This document shows, piece by piece, positions 23,753 to 32,936 of a DNA stretch of 64,000 nt. Where the stretch lies: NCBI GenBank assembly GCA_051655145.1, contig JBOFZK010000051.1, positions 4,111-68,110 of the forward strand. Reading direction: 5' to 3'. The stretch's first letter is position 1. Each line of letters starts with the position of its first letter. The position numbers were made by a program, and so were the translations under genes. The notes under the pieces were generated by a model that searched no databases, was not told where the DNA came from, and was given only the letters and a program-made list of their open reading frames with translations. Source of the DNA: UBA710 sp051655145. Lineage in GTDB: Bacteria; Bacillota_I; Bacilli_A; Mycoplasmatales; Metamycoplasmataceae.

Positions 23753-24151
23753 ATGAAACAAGATATATTGATGTATAGAGGACTTGGAAGAAGAAAATCT
23801 TCAACAGCCAGAGTTATATTAAGAAAAGGAACTGGAAAGTTCGTAATAAATAAAAGAGAAGCTAAAGAATATTTAAGATCAGATATTTTTATTAAAGATG
23901 CTCTTCAGCCAATTGTTATTACAGAAACAACAAATAACTTTGATATTATTGTTAATGTAAGAGGTGGTGGACTTTCAGGACAAGCCGGAGCAATTAGATT
24001 AGGTATTGCAAGAGCTCTATTAAATGTTTCAGCAGATTACCGTCCAAAATTAAAAGCGGCTAAAATGCTAACAAGAGATGCAAGAATTAAAGAAAGAAAA
24101 AAACCAGGATTGAGAAAAGCGAGAAAAGCACGTCAATTCTCAAAACGTTAA
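23753..24151 (+). CDS. rpsI: Small-subunit ribosomal protein uS9
   Basis: 30S head protein whose C-terminal tail reaches the P-site tRNA. 132 residues. YRGLGRRKSSTARVILRKGTG opens the protein and the C-terminus ends ARKARQFSKR, with the terminal Lys-Arg typical of S9. AGAGGTTAAATA upstream overlaps the end of rplM and serves as ribosome site. A short hairpin terminator follows directly. Confidence 0.96.
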   Translation: MKQDILMYRGLGRRKSSTARVILRKGTGKFVINKREAKEYLRSDIFIKDALQPIVITETTNNFDIIVNVRGGGLSGQAGAIRLGIARALLNVSADYRPKLKAAKMLTRDARIKERKKPGLRKARKARQFSKR

Positions 24152-24153
24152 TT

Positions 24154-24172
24154 AAAAGCAAAAGCTTTTTTT
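24154..24172 (+). terminator. Terminator after rpsI
   Basis: AAAAGC (24154-24159), loop AAAA and GCTTTT (24164-24169), then further T. The tRNA gene begins only 2 nt after the T run. Confidence 0.6.
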
Positions 24173-24174
24173 AT

Positions 24175-24251
24175 GGGAGCGTAGCTCAGCTGGTTAGAGC
24201 ACACGACTGATAATCGTGAGGTCGATGGTTCAAGCCCATTCGTTCCCACCA
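24175..24251 (+). tRNA. tRNA-Ile (anticodon GAT)
   Basis: 77 nt including an encoded CCA. The acceptor arm GGGAGCG pairs with CGTTCCC (one G-T pair). The D-loop contains AGCTGGTTAGAGC, the anticodon stem CACGA/TCGTG encloses CTGATAA with anticodon GAT, and the T-arm contains GGTTCAAGCC. It reads AUU and AUC isoleucine codons. Confidence 0.96.
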
Positions 24252-24296
24252 TATATAAAGAAAAAATATGCCAACAAAATTAAAAAACTATTTTAT

Positions 24297-25118
24297 TTAA
24301 GAAATAGTTTTTTTTATAATTTCAAAAAGATTAAGATTATCTTTGATATCTAAAGATAATATATGAGTACCACTTTCAAGAACAACAATATTATCTTTAT
24401 ATTTTTCAACAATCTTATTATTTCTTAAAATATCACCCATACTTTGAATATAAAGAGTATTTTCTTTTCTTTGTTTTGATTTTAAATATCTTCATGCTTT
24501 CTTTAAACAAAAAAATGATGCTATAGGTAATTTGTTATTTTGCAAACCATCACTTAAACTATTAATTCTTATAATAACAGGATTATTAGTTAATTCGTTA
24601 TTAAATGGTCTTTTTGATCATGTAGTAATATTTGTTAAAAAAGTAAAAATAACTTTAAGACTATCAATTATTTTTTCTTGTTTTTTATTTACTTCTTCAT
24701 TCTTTGTAACAGAATAAGGCATATTTCAACCAATAGCCCCTTTAACAAAAGGATTTGATACATATTTAAGATATAGAAAAATTAATGCTGAGCCTCATGA
24801 TTCACCTAATAAATAAAGGTTTTTAATTCCAAATTTATTTATTAGGAAATTAATAATAATTTTTAAATCTTTTATATATCTTTTTGAAAATTTAGATGGC
24901 TTATTTTTATTTCTAGTTTGTCCTCTCATATCTAGAGAAATTACAAAGTAATCATTAAATAAATTTTCCTGATCAATGGTTCTCATAAATGGTGAACCAC
25001 TTCCTCCAAGTCCATGAACAAAAAAGATACATTTTTCACTATTAATATTTCCTCTAAAATAAAAGGGAATTTCTTCTTTAAATCCTTTTATTTTAATTAA
25101 ATTTGGCTTTTTATTCAT
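24297..25118 (-). CDS. Alpha/beta-fold hydrolase
   Basis: Serine hydrolase of unknown substrate. 273 residues. The oxyanion loop is FVHGLGGSGSP near residues 33-43, the strand and turn VISLDMRGQTRN follow near 60-71, and the nucleophile elbow is LGESWGSALI near 104-113, with the serine in G-E-S-W-G. The C-terminal SGTHILSLD supplies the likely catalytic histidine. The SWGSAL pattern recalls prolyl iminopeptidases and mycoplasma esterase/lipases, but no substrate can be assigned. Four or more TGA codons are read as Trp. It lies downstream of the leader-peptide gene but is separated from it by a terminator and has its own -10 box. Confidence 0.8.
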
Positions 25119-25128
25119 TTAATCTTAT

Positions 25129-25134
25129 ATTATA
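25129..25134 (-). promoter_or_regulatory. -10 box of the alpha/beta hydrolase gene
   Basis: TATAAT on the minus strand ends 10 nt before ATG 25118. An overlapping TATAAG would be 5 nt away. No Shine-Dalgarno sequence is seen. Confidence 0.4.
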
Positions 25135-25146
25135 ACTCTTTTTTAA

Positions 25147-25168
25147 AAAACCCACTTTTGTGGGTTTT
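25147..25168 (-). terminator. Terminator of the leader-peptide gene
   Basis: AAAACCCAC (25147-25155), loop TTTT, GTGGGTTTT (25160-25168). On the minus strand the stem ends in a run of T. This is the strongest GC-containing hairpin in the area. It isolates the peptide gene as a one-gene transcript. Confidence 0.8.
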
Positions 25169-25174
25169 ATTATT

Positions 25175-25402
25175 TTATATTACACTATATGGTGCATCAT
25201 TTTCCCATTTATAATTTACATCTTTTAATTTCATTTCTCCCTTTTGAGATTGAAGTGATCTAATTCCACCTATAAAAGTATTAAAAACAGCAATCCCTAA
25301 AGGAACTAAAGTAACAATAGCAGCTATTGCACCCATTCCGGCTACTATTTCTTTTTCTTTTTCATTTGTAAGTTCTTTAAAACCAATAATATTATTATTC
25401 AT
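25175..25402 (-). CDS. Bacteriocin-like peptide with double-glycine-type leader
   Basis: 75 residues. Residues 1-22 fit a leader cut by C39 peptidases: FKELTNEKEKEIVAG has Leu at -12, Thr at -11, acidic residues near -8, Ile at -4 and Ala-Gly at -2/-1. Cleavage there would leave a 53-residue core. The core opens with a hydrophobic, Gly/Ala-rich helix (about 23-48, containing FIGGI) and ends in a polar tail rich in Lys, Glu and Asp (KGEMKLKDVNYKWEND). The Shine-Dalgarno AAAGGAGGT is the best in the window. Residue -2 is Ala rather than Gly. The class is inferred from leader, size and a matching exporter; no homolog is recognised, and antimicrobial or signalling function is untested. Confidence 0.65.
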   Translation of the reverse strand: MNNNIIGFKELTNEKEKEIVAGMGAIAAIVTLVPLGIAVFNTFIGGIRSLQSQKGEMKLKDVNYKWENDAPYSVI

Positions 25403-25420
25403 ATTTACCTCCTTTCAATT

Positions 25421-25436
25421 TATATATGTAAAAAAG
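25421..25436 (-). promoter_or_regulatory. Shared 16-bp element upstream of the leader peptide
   Basis: Read on the minus strand it is CTTTTTTACATATATA. The identical 16 bases precede the PCAT exporter gene at 32902-32917. It ends 18 nt before ATG 25402 and probably includes the -10 region (TATATA). Confidence 0.6.
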
Positions 25437-25570
25437 GACACAAAAACACATAAAAAATAAGAAAAAAAGAGCTTTTTAAAGGCATTAATTTTATTTTTTT
25501 AAAAAAATGTTTTAAATTTTAAGTTTGTATTAAAATATTAATAAATAAAAAATTAAATTTAGGAGAAAAA

Positions 25571-26575
25571 ATGAAAAAAATTGCAATTAATGGGTTTGGA
25601 AGAATAGGACGTCTTGTTTTTAGACAAATTTTCGAATTAGGACTAGAAAAAGAATTAAAAATAGTTTCTATTAATGATTTAACAAGCGCAAAAACATTAG
25701 CACATTTATTAAAATATGATTCAGCACATGGAAGATTTAAAGGTACAGTTGAAGCTAAAGAATCGTCTATAGTAGTAAACGGTGTTGAAATTAAAATTCA
25801 TGCTGAAAGAGATCCAGAAGCATTACCATGAAAAGAAGAAGGAATTGATGTTGTTGTTGAATCAACAGGATTTTTTACTTCAAGAGAAGGTGCTTCAAAA
25901 CACCTAAAAGCAGGAGCTAAAAAAGTAGCTATTTCTGCACCAGCTGGAAAAGATATCAAAACTATTGTTTATTCAGTAAATGATAAAGAATTATCAAAAA
26001 GTGATGATATTATTTCAGGAGCTTCATGTACAACAAATTGTTTAGCACCTATTGCTAAAGCGATTGATGATGCATTTGGAATTGAAGTAGGATTTATGAC
26101 TACAATTCACTCATACACAGGAGACCAAAGATTAGTTGATGCTCCTCACTCAGATTTAAGAAGAGCAAGAGCAGGAGCTGCTAATATTATTCCTACTTCA
26201 ACAGGAGCAGCTGCAGCTATTGGATTAGTTATTCCTTCATTAAATGGAAGACTAGATGGAATTGCTATGCGTGTTCCTACTTTAACAGGTTCAGTTGTAG
26301 ATTTAGTATTTGAAACTAAAAAAGAAGCAACAGTTGAAGGAATTAATCAAGCTGTTAAAAAAATGGCTTCAGATTCATTAGAATATAACCCAGACCCAAT
26401 TGTTTCATCAGATATTATTGGTTCAACAGCGGGAACAATTTTTGACCCTCAATTAACTAAAGTATTAGTTTCACCAGAAGGTAAAAAAATGTTCAAAATT
26501 GTTTCATGATATGATAATGAAACTTCATACGTTTCACAATTCGTAAGAACACTTAAAAAATTCGCTAATTTATAA
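25571..26575 (+). CDS. gapA: Glyceraldehyde-3-phosphate dehydrogenase
   Basis: Glycolytic NAD-dependent oxidation of glyceraldehyde 3-phosphate. 334 residues. NAD-binding INGFGRIGRLVFRQ lies at about 5-18, the catalytic cysteine C153 in SGASCTTNCLAP, and SYTGDQRLVDAPHSDLRRAR (about 180-199) follows. The C-terminal motif reads VSWYDNETSYVSQF: the first Trp is a TGA codon and the second family Trp is replaced by Thr. Start follows AGGAGAAAA. A GC-containing terminator follows. It is divergent from the leader-peptide gene. Confidence 0.97.
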
Positions 26576-26597
26576 GAAATTTTTAAAAAAAATATAT

Positions 26598-26620
26598 AAA
26601 AAGCCTTCTTTGGCTTTTTT
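26598..26620 (+). terminator. Terminator after gapA
   Basis: AAAAAGCC (26598-26605) pairs with GGCTTTTT (26612-26619) around TTCTTT, followed by T. Confidence 0.8.
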
Positions 26621-26713
26621 AATTTAGATAATATTAATAAAATTATTTTAGAAAAAAATATTTAGTTTATAATTTAAAGAAATTGAATTTAAAATTAATA
26701 AGAAAGGAAATAT

Positions 26714-26908
26714 ATGGCTATTGTTCCAAAGCGTAAAACGTCTAAACAAAGAAAACATAAAAGAAGAACTCATGACTCATTAACTATTCCTAATTTAGTA
26801 GCATGTAAAAATTGTTCAGAGAAAATTCAACAACATAGAGTTTGCCAATTTTGTGGTTTTTATAAAGGGAAAAAAGTAGATGGTTTTTTAGCGAAAAACG
26901 ACCGTTAA
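26714..26908 (+). CDS. rpmF: Large-subunit ribosomal protein bL32
   Basis: 64 residues beginning MAIVPKRKTSKQRKHKRR, typical for L32. It keeps a zinc ribbon: CKNC near residues 31-34 and CQFC near 45-48. This is the zinc-binding (C+) form rather than the C- form some bacteria use under zinc limitation. The start follows AAGAAAGGAAATAT. It is a one-gene unit with its own strong palindromic terminator. Confidence 0.96.
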   Translation: MAIVPKRKTSKQRKHKRRTHDSLTIPNLVACKNCSEKIQQHRVCQFCGFYKGKKVDGFLAKNDR

Positions 26909-26953
26909 AATTAAAACAAAAAAATCATTATTTTTATAATAATTAATATATTG

Positions 26954-26990
26954 TATATTTACATTTTATAAAATGTAAATATATTTTTTT
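26954..26990 (+). terminator. Terminator after rpmF
   Basis: A perfect 30-nt palindrome (26954-26983) forms a 13-14 bp AT stem and is followed by seven T. Its T run reaches the stop codon of the convergent der gene. Confidence 0.7.
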
Positions 26991-28297
26991 TATTGTTTAT
27001 TATTTTTATTTTTAAATCTTAGTTCTAAAGGAACACCTTTTAAATTAAATGATTCTCTTAATTTTTTTTCAATATGTCTTTGATATGAAAAATGTAAGTA
27101 TTTAGTATCATTAACAACTAAAAGAAAAGTAGGAATTTTTGTCTCAGGAATTTGCTTAATATATTTAATAAGTAATCTTCTTCCTTTAAGAGAAGGAGCC
27201 GGAGTTAATAATTGCATTTCCAGCATTACTTCATTTAAAAGAGAAGTATTTATTTTTCTTTCAATATTTTCTTTAGTTTCACAAACTACATCCAGTAATT
27301 TATTAACTCTAGTTCCGGTTAAAGCAGAAATATAAACAATTGGTGCTCAAGATAAAAACTTAAATTCTTTTCTTACTTTTTCAGAATATTTATCAATTGT
27401 TTTTTCATCCTTTTCAATTAGATCTCATTTATTAATAGCAATTATTATTGGTTTTTTATATTCCATAGCATAACCAGCTATTCTTGCATCGAAATGAGAA
27501 AGTTCTAAAGTACTATCAATTACTAATATGGTTAAATTAGATTCATCTAAAGAATTAAATGCTCTTAGTAGTGCATAATGATCAATTGCTTCATTTAATT
27601 TCGATTTACGATTAATTCCCGCTGTATCAATAATTTCAAATTCTTGATTATGATATTTAAATATAGAATTAACTGAATCACGAGTTGTTCCAGGGATATC
27701 AGATATAATTGAACGATTTTCATTTAATATTTTATTTAATAATGACGATTTTCCAGCATTAGGTTTTCCGATAATCGAAATTTTGAAATTTTTATTTTCT
27801 TCTTTTTCATCTTTAGCAGGGAAATCCTCTAAAATATCTTCAAGTAATTCTCCAATACCAATATTATGTAGAGCACTTATTTCATATATCTTATCAAAAC
27901 CTAAAGAATATAATGAAGAATCAAGGTAGTTATTATCTTCTAATTTATTAGCAGCTAAAACAACTTTTTTTCCAGCTTTTCTTAATAAGTTAAGAACGTA
28001 TATATCTTCATTATCAACTTCAGATCTTCCATCAAGCATAAAAACAACAATATCAGCTTCTTCAATAGCTACTTGTGCTTGTAATCTTATATCTTCTAGA
28101 AATGGTTTATTTTCATAAGTTATTCCACCTGTATCGATAATGATAAAATCTTTATTCAATCAAGAAGATTTTCTATATATACGATCTCTTGTAACCCCTC
28201 TTTGATCATAAACAATCATTTCTCTTTTTCCGATTATTCTATTAAATAATGTTGATTTTCCAACATTCGGTTTTCCTACTAATACTATTTTTTTCAT
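26990..28297 (-). CDS. der: Ribosome-assembly GTPase Der (EngA)
   Basis: Tandem GTPase required for 50S subunit assembly. 435 residues. GTPase domain 1 starts at residue 1 with VLVGKPNVGKSTLFNRIIG and DTGGI; domain 2 has IIGKPNAGKSSLLNKIL near 180 and DTAGINRKSK near 225-234. A KH-like domain closes the protein. It is the last gene of dnaJ-unknown-cmk-der and starts 2 nt after the cmk stop. Confidence 0.95.
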
Positions 28298-28299
28298 AA

Positions 28300-28953
28300 C
28301 TATAACTTTTTCTCAATTTCTTTTATCATTTTTTCTTTTACTTGCTCAAAAGTTAAATCTGTTGTATCAATAATAATAGCATCAGAAGCTGGGGTAAGTG
28401 GATTTAACTCTCTATTTTCATCTTCAAAATCTCTTTTTAAAATATTATCAATTGTTTCTTGCTCATTAAAAACAATATTTTTTTCTTTCATTTGCTTAAT
28501 TCTTCTTTGAGCTCTTACAAGCGGATTAGCTATTAAAAAAAATTTTAAATCAGCATTTGGTAAGATAACTGTTCCAATATCTCTTCCTTCTAATATATAA
28601 CCACCATTTTTAGCAATATTTTGTTGTAATGTTAAACAAAAATTACGAACTACTTTATATTTAGCTGTTTTAGAAGCTGCAATTGAAATTTCATCATCTC
28701 AAAGTTCTTTTGAATAATTTTTTCCATCAACTAAAATTTCATCATCGCTTAAAACATCTATTTTAAGATTATTAATAGATTCATTAATAAATCCTTCACT
28801 AATATTATTTTTAATTTTTAAATAATAAAAAGCTATTGCTCTATACATCATTCCAGTATTTAGAAAAACTAAATTAAATTTTTTAGCAAGATCTTTTGAT
28901 AAAGAAGATTTACCAACGCCACTAGGGCCATCGATAGCGATATTTATTTTCAT
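28300..28953 (-). CDS. cmk: Cytidylate kinase
   Basis: Phosphorylates CMP and dCMP. 217 residues. P-loop IAIDGPSGVGKSSLSKDLAKKF lies at about 5-26, followed by NTGMMYRAIAFYYL (about 33-46), GRDIGTVI near 130 and an RRIKQMKEK-type lid near 150. The C-terminus ASDAIIIDTTDLTFEQV is the conserved CMP kinase end. Its start overlaps the preceding unknown gene by 4 nt (ATGA), indicating coupled translation. The cmk-der pairing is common in Firmicutes and Mollicutes. Confidence 0.94.
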
Positions 28954-29351
28954 TTTTCCTCTTTATAATTAACATTAGAAATTTTAAAATCAGTTGTATC
29001 TTCCTTATTGTTTTTAAAAAAACTATGATATAAATTATCAAACTCATTTGAAGAAAATTCTAAAACAGGTTCTCCACCTTCTAATAATTCAACTTTTTCA
29101 ATTTCTTTAGAAAGAGAATTTATTTTAGATTTAAAATTATCTTTTTCATTTAAAAAAAAATCAAATTTAAATAATTTATTATTTTCAATTTCTTCTATAG
29201 ATTTTGAGGATAAAATTTTTTTGCTTTTTAAATAAAGCATTTTGAATTTTTCATCAGAATTAAGAATAGAATCCAAAATGTTTTCTCCTCTTATCATTTC
29301 TTCTCTATATTCTTTTCACTTATTAATTCTTAACTCTGTTTTATTTTCCAT
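28950..29351 (-). CDS. Unknown protein between dnaJ and cmk
   Basis: 133 residues, not recognised. The chosen ATG at 29351 overlaps the dnaJ stop by one base (TAATG) and its stop overlaps the cmk start, so it is translated within the operon; an internal ATG at 29297 would lose 18 residues. The protein is hydrophilic, very rich in Lys, Glu, Asn and Ser, and probably helical, with possible coiled coil around residues 75-95 (SKINSLSKEIEKVELL). There is no signal peptide, membrane segment or Cys. The position suggests a chaperone- or ribosome-linked role, but this is only context. Confidence 0.7.
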
Positions 29352-30472
29352 TATTTATTATTCTCTACAACCTTATTAAAACCATCATTTGTTAAATCAT
29401 GAACATTAGCTAAAACTCTACTAATTTCTTTAATTTCTGTCAATGTCATTTTAGGAATATAAAAATTAATTATAACTTTTAAATCTCCTACACTTTTTCC
29501 TTGGGTAACACCTTTATTTTTAATTGTTATAATATCGTTATTTTTATAGTTTGAACTCATTTTAGCTTCTACAACACCATATGGTGTAGGAACTTTAATT
29601 TTATTTTCGCAAATAATATCTGAAATTGATATAGGCATATTTAAGAAAATATTATTATCAACTCTTCTAAAATATTTATGTTCTTTTACTAAAACTTTTA
29701 AATGTAAATCTCCTGGAGGATTCCCATTAAGTCCAGGACCTCCATAACCTTTAATAATTAATGTTTGTCCAGAAAAAATTCCTTGAGGAATTTTAACTTT
29801 AAGTTTTGTTTTTTCAGCAACATATGTTTTCCCTTTGCAAGTACGACATTTTTTAACAATTACTTTTCCTTCACCGTCACATGATGAACATTCTCTTTCA
29901 ACTTTTTGTTTACCAAAAAAAGTTGAAATAACTTCTACTTTTTTTCCTTTACCTTCACATGATTTACAAAATTGTAAATCATTTTTTGATTCAGCACCAG
30001 TTCCATCACAAGTATTACATGTTATAAATTTTTCAAAATCTTCATTTAATTCATAGCCTAGAATAGATTGAATAAATGAAATAGTAATTTTTGATGAATA
30101 ATCAGGACCAACTTTTTTTCTTTTTTGACCAGCTTGGCCTCCGCCTCAGCCTCCACCAAAAATTTGACTAAAAATTGAATCTACATCAGGACCAAATCCT
30201 CCAAAAGGATTTCCTCCGCCTCCACCAAAACCGGAATCACCAAAACCAGGACCATTATGTCCATATGTATCATATGCTTTTCTTTTTTGAGGGTTTGATA
30301 AAACTTCATAAGCCTCATTTATTTCCTTAAACTTTATATCATCATCATCATTTTTGTTTTTATCAGGGTGGTAAATTTTAGCTAATTTTCTATATGCAGT
30401 TTTTATTTCTTGTTCAGAAGCGCTTTTCGATAACCCAAGAATTTCATAATAATCTCTTTTGCTTTTACTCAT
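29351..30472 (-). CDS. dnaJ: Chaperone protein DnaJ
   Basis: Hsp40 co-chaperone that delivers substrates to DnaK and stimulates its ATPase. 373 residues. The J domain (about 5-70) contains the HPD triad in YHPDKNKN. A Gly/Phe-rich linker follows (about 75-118), then four zinc-finger repeats: CNTCDGTG, CKSCEGKG, CSSCDGEG and CRTCKGKT (the last with Thr in place of the final Gly). The substrate-binding domains contain GGPGLNGNPPGDLH. Start chosen at ATG 30472 (MSKSKRDYYEILG); a TTG 24 nt upstream is in frame but less likely. It is divergent from lysS. Confidence 0.95.
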
Positions 30473-30514
30473 ATTTAATATATTAACATAATACAAAGTT
30501 TTTTTATATTAATA

Positions 30515-30520
30515 TATAAT
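30515..30520 (+). promoter_or_regulatory. -10 box of lysS, leaderless type
   Basis: TATAAT ends 8 nt before ATG 30529, with no Shine-Dalgarno sequence. Confidence 0.5.
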
Positions 30521-30528
30521 AATAAATT

Positions 30529-32004
30529 ATGAGAAATTTTACAGAACAAGAACAAGTTAGAAGAAAAAAAGTAGAAGAGTTAAAATCTAATAAAATTTTA
30601 CCTTGATCACGGAAAAAAGAAACAAGTTATAAAATGGATAAAATAATAAATGAATTTAATAATTTTTCAAAATCAGAATTAGAAACAAAGAAAATTGAAG
30701 TTTCTTGTTATGGAAGAATTATGATTCAAAGAGGTCCATTTTTTAAAATTAATCAAGGGGATGATTCAATTCAAATATATGTAAATAATAAAAATGATTT
30801 AGATTTATGAAACTTCATGGAAAAATTAGATATAGGTGACATTATTTGAGTTAAAGGTTTTGTAATGAAAACTATGACTGATGAAATAGCAATAAAAGCT
30901 GTTGAAGTTTCTCTATTTTCTAAAGCTTTAAAAATCTTACCAGAAAAATATCACGGTCTTAAAGATGTTGAAGAAAGATATCGAAATCGTTATGTTGATT
31001 TAATTGTAAATAAAGATGTAAGAGAAATATTTAAATTAAGAACAAAAATTATAAAAATAGTTAGAGAATTTTTTGATGAAAAAGATTATCTAGAAGTTGA
31101 TACACCAATTTTATCTCCTATTCTTTCAGGGGCTTCAGCCAAACCATTTACAACATTTCACAATGCTTTAAGTTCAAATTTTTATTTAAGAATAGCAACT
31201 GAATTACCACTTAAAAAATTAATTGTTGGTGGTTTTGAAAAAGTTTATGAAATTGGAAGACTTTTTAGAAACGAAGGAATAGATACAACTCATAATCCTG
31301 AATTTACTTCAATAGAATTTTATGAGGCAAATACAGACGTTTGAGACATGATGAATTATACAGAACAAGTTTTTAAAACAATTGCTAAAAAACTTAATTT
31401 AACTACTATTGAGCAAAAAGGTCATGTTATTAATATTACAAATGATTTCAAAAAAATAGAAATGTCAGATGCTATTTCAGAAAAATTAGGATGAAATGTA
31501 AAAGAAGCAAGTTTTGAAAAATTGGTTGAAGAAGCTAAAAAAAGAAAATATAAAATTGAACCATATTTTAAAAAAGGACATGTAATTAATTTATTTTTTG
31601 AAGAATTAATTGAGTCTGAATTAATTCAGCCAACATTTGTTTATGGACACCCAATAGAAATTTCTCCATTTGCTAATAAATATGTTGATAATGAAATGTT
31701 TACAGAAAGAGCTGAATTATTTATAGGTGGTAAAGAATATGCAAATATGTTTTCTGAATTATCAGATCCAATAGATCAACTTGAAAGATTTGAAGATCAA
31801 TTAAAAGAAAGAGAAAGCGGGAATGATGAAGCTAATGAAATCGATTGAGATTTTGTTAATGCTTTAGAATATGGAATGCCACCAACAGGTGGTTGCGGAA
31901 TTGGAATCGATCGTCTTGTAATGTTATTTACAAAACAAGTTTCTATTCGGGAAGTTCTTTTATTCCCGCACTTAAAAGAAAAGCAAGGACCTAATCATGA
32001 ATAA
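30529..32004 (+). CDS. lysS: Lysyl-tRNA synthetase (class II)
   Basis: Charges tRNA-Lys. 491 residues. An N-terminal OB-fold anticodon-binding domain (about 50-150, VSCYGRIMIQRGPFFKI) is followed by the class II core. Motif 2 is EIGRLFRNEGIDTTHNPEFTSIE (about 243-265) and motif 3 is GMPPTGGCGIGIDRLVM near 445-461. Many TGA-Trp codons split it in the standard code. The 3' end overlaps the HAD gene by 8 nt, suggesting one transcript. Confidence 0.95.
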
Positions 32005-32845
32005 TAAATTACTATTTGTCTTTGATTTAGACGGAATTATAATCGATGACGACAAAAACATCAAATCCAATATTTTAGAAAAAATAATTGAAGTAAATAA
32101 AAAAGGAAATATTATTGCTGTTTTTTCAAGAAATAGCCATATTGAATTTTTAGAAGTTTTAGATATATTAAAAAAATATGTAACATACTTTGTAGGACTT
32201 AATGGTGCTATTATTATAAATTTAAAAACCAATACAAAAATAAGAACATGAAAAACTCTTGATTATTCATTTATAAAATTAATTTTAAATGATGTTAGAG
32301 AACTAAAAGGTTTTTGTCAAATAATGACATCTAATGAAGTTTATACAAATCATTATCAACTTTATTCAAATAATTTTCTTTCTTCAAAAATGAATAGCAA
32401 TAGCGATGAAAAAGAACAATCAAATTTTAATTTCTTAGATATCTATAAAAATCCTAATCTTTTAGTTTTACAAATATCAATCAAATTACCAGAAGAAAAA
32501 GATAAAACTTTTAAAGAATTTATCGATAATTATTATGGATCAGGGTATTCATGCATCTTTTCTGAAAACAAATTTATTGATATTAATACAAAAGGAGTTT
32601 CCAAATATAATTCACTTTTAAAAATTATTAAATTAGAAAATATAAATATTAAAAATATATTTATATTTGTTAATTCAGAATCATCTTTAAAAATTGTAGA
32701 AACATTCCCTAATTCATTTTTAGTTGATAATAATTTAGTAAATAAAAACTTTTCTAATATTAAAAATAAATTAATTGAAAAAGACGATACTGAAACTATT
32801 TGTTTTGAAATAACATCAATTCTTGAAACCAACACAAACGCTTAA
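31997..32845 (+). CDS. HAD-superfamily (Cof-like) hydrolase with degenerate motif IV
   Basis: 282 residues, starting inside the last codons of lysS. The N-terminus VFDLDGIIIDDDKNI fits HAD motif I with both aspartates (DxD). VFSRNS fits motif II, and a lysine in KYNSLLKIIK fits motif III. Where Cof phosphatases have the metal-binding GDxxND, this protein reads FVNSESSLKIVE, lacking the acidic pair. It may therefore be a weak or inactive phosphatase, or one using other metal ligands. There is one TGA-Trp codon. The substrate is unknown; Cof proteins often act on sugar phosphates or flavin nucleotides. Confidence 0.75.
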
Positions 32846-32901
32846 TATTAAATTTTATAAATAAAAATTAATTTCTATTATTTTTATTTATATTTTTATT
32901 A

Positions 32902-32917
32902 CTTTTTTACATATATA
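32902..32917 (+). promoter_or_regulatory. Shared 16-bp element upstream of the PCAT exporter
   Basis: CTTTTTTACATATATA, identical to the element before the leader-peptide gene (25421-25436, minus strand). It ends 19 nt before ATG 32937 and is followed by AAAGAGGTAA, parallel to AAAGGAGGTAA at the peptide gene. Confidence 0.6.
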
Positions 32918-32936
32918 GATGGTAAAGAGGTAATAA

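Noticed and set aside
25262..25282. The Gly-Gly pair in the peptide core (FIGGI) as the cleavage site
   Set aside because: It lacks the preceding leader pattern and lies in a hydrophobic helix; the Ala-Gly at residues 21-22 has the Leu, Thr and Ile in the right places.
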